This document shows positions 15,787 through 22,228 of a stretch of 64,000 bases of DNA, piece by piece (position 1 is the first letter of the stretch; every line of letters begins with the position of its first letter). This DNA comes from Nonomuraea soli (GTDB taxonomy: Bacteria > Actinomycetota > Actinomycetes > Streptosporangiales > Streptosporangiaceae): contig NZ_JACDUR010000011.1 in the NCBI RefSeq assembly GCF_013761175.1, forward strand, positions 124,001 through 188,000, given 5' to 3'. The translations under genes and the position numbers were made by a program. Below the pieces are notes generated by a model that was not told where the DNA came from, did no database searches, and saw nothing but the letters and a program-made list of their open reading frames with translations.

Positions 15787-17841
15787 CTATCGGGTAGTGA
15801 TCTCCAGGTACGGCTTGAAGCCCGACGACAGTCCGCCGACGGCCAGCCCCACGCCCTTCTCCTCGGCCAGGGCGATGCTGGCCTGGCCGCCGAGCTTCGA
15901 CGTGAAGTAGCCGGTGAGGTCGAGCTCCACCCAGGTGCCCGTGTCGCCGACCGGCGGGAAGTTGGCGATCCGGTTGCCCACCTGCGGGCGGCTGTCCATG
16001 GTGACGCGGGAGGTCCAGTTGTTGCCCATGGCGTACGCGATCGCGCTGCCCTCCACGTCCCCGTGGTCGTCGACGTGCATCCACGCGTGGAGCACGATCG
16101 AGCGGATCCGGGCGGGCTTGACCTTGACCGCCCCGAGGTCGAAGCGGAAGTAGGTTTCGCGATAGTAGGCCGGGTTGCCGTACTTCACCTTGCAGGTCGC
16201 GCAGGACGGGAAGGCGTCGCCGGAGTAGGCGCCGCCGCGGACCATGTTGGTGAGGGACGCGGGCACCTTCACGGTCTTCGGCGCGGCCTGCCGGGAGGCG
16301 CTGGGGGTCGGCGTCGCCGTACCGCCGACGTCGAGGGGGAGGGCGGCGACGCGCGAGATGCCGTTCATGGTCACCTTCGCGGTGATCCGGACCTGGCCCT
16401 TGGCGAGCACGGTGACCTGGCCGTCGGGGCTCACCGTGGCGACCTGCGGGTTGGCGCTGTGGTACTCGACGGCGGCGCGCGAGAGGTTGGCGGGGTGCCC
16501 GTTGCGCAGGCGGCCGGTCAGCTTGAGCTGGAACGACTGGCCGGGGGCGGCGGGGCCGGTGGTGCCGGCCGTCAGGGTGACCTTGGCGAGGGCCGACGCC
16601 TTCCTGGTGGGCTGCGGCGACGCGCTGGGTGTGGGGGTGCCGGCGGTCTCGGTGGGAGTGGGGCGCGGCGGCCGGGTGGCGCCGTCGGCGGCGGTGGCGG
16701 GGGTGGAGCCGCTGGTGGAGAGGCTGACGGCGACGGCCGCGGCCACCACGGTGACGGCCGTCGCCACCGCGGCGACGACCCACCGCCGGGATCCGCGCCC
16801 GCCGCCGGAGTGCGACGGCGGCGCGACGGGTGGCGTGGGGACAGTGGTCCGGTGCGGCGGCGGGCTCGGGGGCACGGCGGCCGGTTGTACGGCGGGGCCG
16901 GGCGCCGAGGGCTGAGGCGGCGCCGGGAAGTGGGCGGATGGCGGCGCCGAGAAGTGGGCTGGCGGCGGGGCGGCCGGGGTGACGGCGGCGGGTTCCGTCA
17001 CCGGCAGCCCGAGGCCGCGCTGCACCTCCTGCAGCGCCCCCGCGAACGCCCAGGCGTCCGCGGGACGCTCGCCGGCCTGCTTGGCCATCGCCCGCTCGAC
17101 CAGCGCCCGAAGCGCCACCGGCACGTCCGGCCGCTCCAGCGGGGGCAGCGGCTGCCGCAGCACCCGCAGCAGCAGTGGCGCCACCCCCACGTCCCCCGGC
17201 TCGTAGAACGCGGGCCGTCCCGACAGCAGCTGGTACAGCGTCGACCCCAGCGCGTACACGTCGGACGCCACGGTCTGCGGCGACCCGTTGAGTACCTCGG
17301 GGGCCGCGTGGTGCGGGGTGAGGGTGAGCGTGTTGGACGACAGCTGCCCGACGTCGAGCATGCGGGCGACGCCGAAGTCGGCCAGCGCCGGCTCGCCGTA
17401 CTTGGACATGAGGATGTTCTGCGGCTTGATGTCGCCGTGGAAGACCCCGGCTTCGTGCACGGCGGCGAGGGCCGCGGCGACCTTGACGCCGATGCGGAGC
17501 ACGTCGGGGACTGGGAGCGCTCCCGAGGTGCGCAGCCTGCCGTACAGGCTGCCGGCCTCGTAGAAGTCCATGACGATGTACGGCCGGCCGTCGGCGGTGG
17601 CGCCGGTGTCGAGGGCGGCCACGATGTTGGGGTGGTCGCTGAGCCGGCTGGTCACCTCGAGTTCGCGACGGAAGTTGCGCACGGCCCGCTCGTCGAGGTC
17701 GGTGACCGAGAGCACTTTCACGGCGACGACGCGCCCGACCCGCTCGTGCAGAGCACGGTAGACGACGGCGAATCCGCCCTGCCCGACTGCCTCGATGAGC
17801 TGGTAGCCCGGAATCACCGGCCCCAGTTGTCCCCCAGTCAC
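15787..17841 (-). CDS. Receptor Ser/Thr protein kinase with BIG2 and DNRLRE ectodomain (array member 1)
   Basis: First gene of the four-kinase array in transcription order, 684 residues, GTG start at 17841. Kinase domain 12-280 with P-loop VGQGGFAVVY, Lys42, HGDIKPQN from 135, DFG 155-157, APE 180-182. A Pro-rich cytoplasmic linker follows (285-345). Membrane helix about 353-374, BIG2 about 419-500, DNRLRE-like domain 525-684 with CxxC at 547/550 (FPSCATC). The ectodomain is the most diverged: the TWNSRP motif of the others reads TMDSRP. GGCACGATTT ends eight bases before GTG and is shared with member 2, suggesting a leaderless promoter. The amidase upstream is 49 bases away on the same strand. 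Confidence 0.92.
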   Translation of the reverse strand: MTGGQLGPVIPGYQLIEAVGQGGFAVVYRALHERVGRVVAVKVLSVTDLDERAVRNFRRELEVTSRLSDHPNIVAALDTGATADGRPYIVMDFYEAGSLYGRLRTSGALPVPDVLRIGVKVAAALAAVHEAGVFHGDIKPQNILMSKYGEPALADFGVARMLDVGQLSSNTLTLTPHHAAPEVLNGSPQTVASDVYALGSTLYQLLSGRPAFYEPGDVGVAPLLLRVLRQPLPPLERPDVPVALRALVERAMAKQAGERPADAWAFAGALQEVQRGLGLPVTEPAAVTPAAPPPAHFSAPPSAHFPAPPQPSAPGPAVQPAAVPPSPPPHRTTVPTPPVAPPSHSGGGRGSRRWVVAAVATAVTVVAAAVAVSLSTSGSTPATAADGATRPPRPTPTETAGTPTPSASPQPTRKASALAKVTLTAGTTGPAAPGQSFQLKLTGRLRNGHPANLSRAAVEYHSANPQVATVSPDGQVTVLAKGQVRITAKVTMNGISRVAALPLDVGGTATPTPSASRQAAPKTVKVPASLTNMVRGGAYSGDAFPSCATCKVKYGNPAYYRETYFRFDLGAVKVKPARIRSIVLHAWMHVDDHGDVEGSAIAYAMGNNWTSRVTMDSRPQVGNRIANFPPVGDTGTWVELDLTGYFTSKLGGQASIALAEEKGVGLAVGGLSSGFKPYLEITTR

Positions 17842-17859
17842 GGGGGAAATCGTGCCACA
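17842..17859 (-). promoter_or_regulatory. Conserved GGCACGATTT box before kinase start
   Basis: On the minus strand the word TGGCACGATTT followed by CCCC runs directly into GTGAC at the first kinase start. The same word precedes GTGAC at member 2 (about 15761-15780). CACGAT sits eight bases before GTG in both, the right place for a -10 element of a leaderless transcript. No good -35 is seen. Confidence 0.4.
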
Positions 17860-17890
17860 TCAGATCAATACCGACACCGCTGTCTCAGGA

Positions 17891-19345
17891 CTACGAGGAG
17901 TAGCCGGGCGCGTGTTTCGGCCACGGCCGGGCCCTCTCCAACTGGGCGGCCAGCCCGAGCAGGTGGGGTTCGCCGCCGGGAGGCGCGACGAGCTGGATGC
18001 CCAGCGGCATGCCGCTGGAGTGGGTCGCGAACGGCACGGTGATCGCGGGCCAGCCCGACATGTTCCACGGCCCGGTCACGGGGGCGTAGCGCACGTTGAT
18101 GAGCAGGTTGCGCAGCAGGCCGCGGCGTCCCCAGCGGTCGGCCTTCGGCGGCAGCATGGCCAGGGTCGGCGCGACCATCACGTCGGAGCCGTCGAACCAG
18201 ACCTCGGCGCCGGATCGGGTCCAGCGTGCCCGGCTCCGGGCGCCGTCGAGTCCGAGGCGCCTGAACAGCCGCCCGGCCCGTGCCAGACCTCGCGTACGCG
18301 GTTCCAGCCTGGCCGTGTCCAGCTCGTCGGCGTCCTCGGCGGCGCAGGTCAGCCAGGTGGCTATCGTGGCGGGCCCGAGCCAGGCGGGCAGGCGGCGGGT
18401 GTGGTCGAGCGAGGTGTGCCCGGCGTTGCGCAGGGCGTCGGCGGCGGCGCGGACCGCGCCCTGGAACTCCTTGTCCACGTTCAGGCCGACGGGCAGCGGC
18501 TGGGGGGCGACGCCCAGGCGCAGGTCGAACGGCTCAGGGCTGCTGTGGCGCGACTCGCCGGGCGCGCGCACGGCGTAGTCGTCCGAGTCGTCCCACACCG
18601 AGCGCAGCAGGCGCGGCGACGGGTCGGTGCGGGTGCCGGCGCGCCAGCATTCGGCCAGGCCCGGGTCGGCGGCCAGCACCGACAGCGCCAGCGACAGGTC
18701 GGCGACGGAGGTGGCCATCGGCCCGTTCTCGGACAGCCCGCGCCAGTCGTGCGCGGGCGGCGGGACCAGGCCGGGCCCCGGCTTGATGGCCAGCACACCG
18801 CAGCAGGCGGCGGGGATGCGCAGGGAGCCCATGCCGTCGTTCCCGAGGGCGATGGGCACCATTCCCGCGGCCACGGCCGCGGCGCCGCCGCTGGAGGAGC
18901 CGCCTGCCGTGCGGGTGAGGTTCCAGGGGTTGCGCACGGTGCCGAACACGCTGTCGCCGAAGCCCACCAGGCACAGTTCGGGCACGTTGGTGACGCCCAC
19001 CACGATCGCGCCCGCGGCCTTGAGCCGGGCGACCGCGGGGTGGTCGGCGCTCGCGGGTTCCTGGGAGGTGGCGCGCGAGCCGTTGCGGGTGGGCAGGCCC
19101 GCGACCTCGAGGTTGTCCTTGACCGCGACCGGCACGCCGGCGAGCGGGAGGTCGTCGCGGTCGCGGCGGTCCTGGACGGCACGCGCCTCGTCGAGCGCCT
19201 GCTCGCGCAGCACCCGGAAGGCCCCGACGGCCTGGTCGCGCTTGGCGATGACCTCCAGGTGCTGCTCCACCACGGTGACGGCGGACACCTCGCCCTGCCG
19301 TACCGCCTCCGCTATCTCAACGGCTGATCGTCCGGCCCATGACAT
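17891..19345 (-). CDS. Amidase signature family protein
   Basis: A 484-residue hydrolase of the amidase signature family, which cleaves carboxylic amides with a Ser-cisSer-Lys triad. The triad is visible as Lys in VAVKDN, Ser in AGGSSSGG and Ser in GMGSLRIPAA. The last motif usually reads GGSIRIPA, so Met for Gly is a slight deviation. Start ATG 19345 gives MSWAGRSAVEIAEAVRQGEV, the usual opening of the family. No signal peptide, so cytoplasmic. Substrate unknown. It lies upstream of the kinase array on the same strand with a 49-base gap; a shared transcript is possible. Confidence 0.93.
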   Translation of the reverse strand: MSWAGRSAVEIAEAVRQGEVSAVTVVEQHLEVIAKRDQAVGAFRVLREQALDEARAVQDRRDRDDLPLAGVPVAVKDNLEVAGLPTRNGSRATSQEPASADHPAVARLKAAGAIVVGVTNVPELCLVGFGDSVFGTVRNPWNLTRTAGGSSSGGAAAVAAGMVPIALGNDGMGSLRIPAACCGVLAIKPGPGLVPPPAHDWRGLSENGPMATSVADLSLALSVLAADPGLAECWRAGTRTDPSPRLLRSVWDDSDDYAVRAPGESRHSSPEPFDLRLGVAPQPLPVGLNVDKEFQGAVRAAADALRNAGHTSLDHTRRLPAWLGPATIATWLTCAAEDADELDTARLEPRTRGLARAGRLFRRLGLDGARSRARWTRSGAEVWFDGSDVMVAPTLAMLPPKADRWGRRGLLRNLLINVRYAPVTGPWNMSGWPAITVPFATHSSGMPLGIQLVAPPGGEPHLLGLAAQLERARPWPKHAPGYSS

Positions 19346-19377
19346 GCCACGATTTAACTGGCATATCAGGCGGCATG

Positions 19378-19536
19378 CTAGTCCTTGCGCGGCTCCCGCC
19401 CCGCTTGCTTCAACGCCAGCCGGAGCGCGAACTCGATCTGCGCGTTGATGCTGCGCAGGTCGTCGGCGGCCCACTTGGCGACGGCGTCGTAGACCTCCGG
19501 ATCCAGCCGGAGCAGGAGCCGCTTGCGCTCAGGCAT
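19378..19536 (-). CDS. Ribbon-helix-helix (Arc-like) small protein
   Basis: Fifty-two residues from ATG 19536 to TAG 19380-19378. The opening MPERKRLLLRLDPEVYDAVA is a typical ribbon-helix-helix strand and first helix, followed by WAADDLRSINAQIEFALRLAL, which matches the second helix of Arc/MetJ DNA-binding proteins. The start overlaps the end of the SPFH gene by eight bases, so the two are co-translated. A near-perfect 26-base dyad upstream of the SPFH gene is a good candidate for its binding site (inference). It could also be read as an antitoxin, but no toxin gene adjoins it. Confidence 0.85.
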   Translation of the reverse strand: MPERKRLLLRLDPEVYDAVAKWAADDLRSINAQIEFALRLALKQAGREPRKD

Positions 19537-20377
19537 ACAGACTGCCGGCGTTGACCACCGGCTGCGTCGCCCGGTCGCCGCACAGGACGACCAGCAGGTT
19601 GGAGACCATCTGCGCCTTGCGCTCCTCGTCGAGGTCGACGACGCCCTCGGCGGCCAGCCGGTCGAGCGCGAGCTGGACCATGCCGACGGCGCCCTCGACG
19701 ATGCGGGTGCGGGCGGCGACGACCTGGGCGGCCTGCTGGCGCACCAGCATGGCCTGGGCGATCTCGGGTGCGTAGGCGAGGTGGGTGATGCGGGCCTCCA
19801 GGACCTCGACCCCGGCCAGTTCGGTGCGGTCGCGCAGCTCGGTGGTGAGCTCGCCGGCCACCTCGGCGCCGTCGCGCAGGCTGGTGACGTCGGCCTCGTG
19901 CGAGTCGTAGGGGTGTGTGGTGGCCAGGTGACGCACGGCGGCCTCGGACTGGATGGCCACGTACTCCTCGTAGTCGTCGACGGAGAAGACGGCCTTGGCG
20001 GTGTCGGTGACCTTGTAGACGATGACCGCGGCGATCTCCACCGGGTTGCCCACCGCGTCGTTGACCTTGAGCTTGGCGGTCTCGAAGTTGCGCACCCGCA
20101 GCGTGACCTGCCGCTTGCTGGTCAGCGGCGGCACCCACTGGAAGCCGGCCGACGAGACGCTGCCGATGTAACGGCCGAGGAACTGCACCACCTTGGACTG
20201 GTTGGGATTGACCACGGTGAAGCCCGTCGTGGCGAAGAGGAAGAGCACCACCCACACCCCGCCGAACACGAGCAGCCTGGTCTCGTCGCCCCCGGCGGCG
20301 AAGTAGGCGGCCGCGCCGAGTGCCAGCAGGATCAGCAGGACGAGAAAACCGTTCACCCTGAAGACGCGTCGTTCCAT
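19529..20377 (-). CDS. SPFH/band 7 (prohibitin-like) membrane protein
   Basis: A 282-residue protein with two N-terminal membrane helices (about residues 10-28 and 34-50), then an SPFH domain beginning GFTVVNPNQSKVVQFLGRY and continuing with RQVTLRVRNFET and the helical EARITHLAYAPEIAQAML segment. Family members form oligomeric membrane microdomain scaffolds. The C-terminus runs into the ribbon-helix-helix gene with an eight-base overlap. The promoter region is shared with the divergent PLP enzyme gene and holds a 26-base dyad. Partners cannot be inferred. Confidence 0.92.
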   Translation of the reverse strand: MERRVFRVNGFLVLLILLALGAAAYFAAGGDETRLLVFGGVWVVLFLFATTGFTVVNPNQSKVVQFLGRYIGSVSSAGFQWVPPLTSKRQVTLRVRNFETAKLKVNDAVGNPVEIAAVIVYKVTDTAKAVFSVDDYEEYVAIQSEAAVRHLATTHPYDSHEADVTSLRDGAEVAGELTTELRDRTELAGVEVLEARITHLAYAPEIAQAMLVRQQAAQVVAARTRIVEGAVGMVQLALDRLAAEGVVDLDEERKAQMVSNLLVVLCGDRATQPVVNAGSLYA

Positions 20378-20390
20378 GCCCGGCTCCTTG

Positions 20391-20416
20391 CTATCGAAGT
20401 GATATCACTAAGATAG
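20391..20416. promoter_or_regulatory. 26-bp dyad operator between divergent genes
   Basis: A perfect 12-base palindrome AGTGATATCACT (20398-20409) is embedded in CTATC...GATAG arms, giving 22 of 26 symmetric positions. It sits 14 bases upstream of the SPFH ATG (20377) and 6 bases upstream of the PLP-enzyme ATG (20422). Such AT-rich symmetry in GC-rich DNA is a strong operator signature. The ribbon-helix-helix protein coded by the SPFH operon is the obvious candidate binder. Confidence 0.7.
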
Positions 20417-20421
20417 CTCAT

Positions 20422-21606
20422 ATGACGGAATCCCTGGCAACCGGACAGCGTTCACTCGGCGATCCCGCGATCCGCTTCCCCCTCTGGCCGCCGCTGACCG
20501 CGGGCTGCCCCGAGACCAGCACGGCCGAGGTGGCCTACCCGGTCGAGGTCGACTACGACTACGCGGACGTCTCGCCCGAGTTGTTCAAGCAGCCGCCGCT
20601 GCCCGACATCGCCCGCTGGGCCCCCTTGCTCCCGCCGCTGCACGCGCCCACGCTCGGCGAGGGCGGCACTCCGCTCGTGGAGCTCGACGGTCTGTTCGTG
20701 AAGGACGAGTCGCGCAACCCGACCTGGTCGCACAAGGACCGGCTGAACCGGGTCACGGTGAGCGCGGCGATCGGGGCGGGGGCGCCCGGTGTCGTCGTGG
20801 CCTCCTCCGGCAATCACGGAGCCTCGGCGGCGGCCTACGCCGCACGCGCCGGGCTGCCCGCGATCGTGCTGGGCTCGGCGGAGTCGCCCCCGGTCGTCCA
20901 GGACTTCCTGCGGGCGTACGGCGCGCACGTGCTGTCGGTGCCGGCGGCCGGGCGCTGGCCGCTGATGAGGCAGATCGTCGAGCGCCTCGGCTACCACCCG
21001 GTCAGCAACCTGACCGTCACCCACACCGGGCACGGCTTCGGGCCCGAGGGCTACAAGACGATCTCCTACGAGCTGTACAGCCAGCTGGGCCAGGCCCCTG
21101 CCGCGGTCTTCGTGCCGACCGGATACGCCGAGCTCATCTACGGCGTCTGGAAGGGCTTCGCCGAGCTGCGGGATCTCGGTGTGATCGCCGACGTGCCCCG
21201 GCTCTACTCCTGCGAGCCCGCCACCAGCGGCCCGCTGGCCGTCGCCTTCCGCTCGGGCCAGGACACGGCCAAGGTCGACTACCGCAGCTCCGACGCCTAC
21301 TCGATCGGTGCCTCCGTCAGCGGCTACCGGGGCGTCGTGGCCCTGCGCGGCAGCGGCGGCCAGGCTCTGACCTTGAGCGACGAGGAGATGGCCGAGGCCC
21401 AGCGCTGGATGGCCGCGCGCGGCATGTGGGCGGAGATGTCGGGAGCCGCATCGGTGGCGGGCTTCCGTCAGCTCGGGCGGAGCTTCGACGGCCCGGTGGT
21501 GTGCGTCTCCACCTCCAGCGGGCTCAAGGACAAGGGCGTGGGTGAGCGGGTGCCCGCCACGGCCGAGGCGACCTGGGAGAGCGTGGAGCGGCTGATCAAT
21601 CCTTGA
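20422..21606 (+). CDS. Threonine synthase-like PLP-dependent lyase
   Basis: A 394-residue fold-type II PLP enzyme. The PLP lysine lies in TWSHKDR, the phosphate cup is SSGNHGAS, and the GGTPLVEL opening is typical of threonine synthase and related lyases. The N-terminal 60 residues (AGCPETSTAEVAYPVEVDYDY) resemble the zinc-ribbon or linker segment of class II threonine synthases but keep only one Cys. Housekeeping threonine synthase normally sits with hom and thrB, which are absent here, so this may be a paralogue acting on another phosphohomoserine-like or amino-acid substrate. It overlaps the next convergent gene by 11 bases. Confidence 0.88.
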   Translation: MTESLATGQRSLGDPAIRFPLWPPLTAGCPETSTAEVAYPVEVDYDYADVSPELFKQPPLPDIARWAPLLPPLHAPTLGEGGTPLVELDGLFVKDESRNPTWSHKDRLNRVTVSAAIGAGAPGVVVASSGNHGASAAAYAARAGLPAIVLGSAESPPVVQDFLRAYGAHVLSVPAAGRWPLMRQIVERLGYHPVSNLTVTHTGHGFGPEGYKTISYELYSQLGQAPAAVFVPTGYAELIYGVWKGFAELRDLGVIADVPRLYSCEPATSGPLAVAFRSGQDTAKVDYRSSDAYSIGASVSGYRGVVALRGSGGQALTLSDEEMAEAQRWMAARGMWAEMSGAASVAGFRQLGRSFDGPVVCVSTSSGLKDKGVGERVPATAEATWESVERLINP

Positions 21607-22228
21607 GCCACACCCGCAGCGGTCCGATGGGCTGGAAGCCGGCCAACACCGCCGCCTCCAGCTCCTGGCCCGCCTCGTAGCCGACGAGGGGGCGTCCGGG
21701 GAAGAGCTCGGCCGCCATCGCGACCGCGCCGGGGAAGGCGGCGCCGGGGTCGCCGAAGACGTTGGACAGGCCCACGACGTCGCCGGTCGTGTTGAGCGCC
21801 GCGCCGCAGCCCGTGCCGGGGCGCCAGACCAGGGTCGCCTCCTCCAGCAGCTCGGGCAGGAACAGGCCGTCGGGGTAGGACGTGCTCCACGCACGCACGT
21901 CGGTGGTCACCTCCCAGCCGTCCACCGCGGGCGCGGGGATCGGCGGCCGGGCGATCCACTGGGCCTCGAAAAGCACGTGGAAGCCATGAGGGCCCAGGTC
22001 CAGCGTGGCGAAGCTGTCCTTGACGGAGGCTCCGGCGCCCGTGTCGATGGCGGCCAGCACGTCGTCGGGGGTCGCGTCGGGGGAGAGGGTGACCGCGTCG
22101 GGGTAGTAGACGTGCGTGCGGCGCGGGTTGGTCCACGCCCGCCCGCCGAACCGGCCGGGCAGGCCGTGGGTGCGGCACACCAGGTCGCACCACTCCGCGT
22201 TGTTACGCGCCGCCGCGCTTGGTTCCAC
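21596..22228 (-). CDS. Hypothetical protein, weakly GNAT-like C-terminus
   Basis: I chose a GTG start at 22228, inside the last 26 bases of the hrpB gene, giving 210 residues starting VEPSAAARNNAEW; upstream ATGs would lie deep in hrpB. The protein has a conserved-looking opening (WCDLVCRTHGLPGRFGGRAW) and a C-terminal stretch (VVGLSNVF, then GYEAGQELEAAVLAGFQPIG, then RVWL) that resembles the end of an acetyltransferase fold, where the last strand reads GPLRVW. No clear acetyl-CoA motif is visible. It probably shares a transcript with arsR and hrpB. Function unknown. Confidence 0.7.
   Translation of the reverse strand: MEPSAAARNNAEWCDLVCRTHGLPGRFGGRAWTNPRRTHVYYPDAVTLSPDATPDDVLAAIDTGAGASVKDSFATLDLGPHGFHVLFEAQWIARPPIPAPAVDGWEVTTDVRAWSTSYPDGLFLPELLEEATLVWRPGTGCGAALNTTGDVVGLSNVFGDPGAAFPGAVAMAAELFPGRPLVGYEAGQELEAAVLAGFQPIGPLRVWLKD

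Noticed and set aside
13568..17860. A single 1430-codon minus-strand frame spanning two kinase genes
   Set aside because: The upstream half is the wrong frame of kinase member 1. The real protein starts at 15778 or 15760.
11664..18042. Long plus-strand frames opposite the kinase array (for example 13562-15910 and 15772-18042)
   Set aside because: All are antisense to kinases with complete catalytic motifs, and their products are Gly/Arg/His-rich low complexity.
17852..19327. 491-codon plus-strand frame
   Set aside because: Antisense to the amidase gene with its catalytic triad.
19378..20377. Toxin-antitoxin system reading of the RHH-SPFH pair
   Set aside because: The larger gene is a clear SPFH membrane protein, not a toxin; no PIN, RelE or MazF fold is present.
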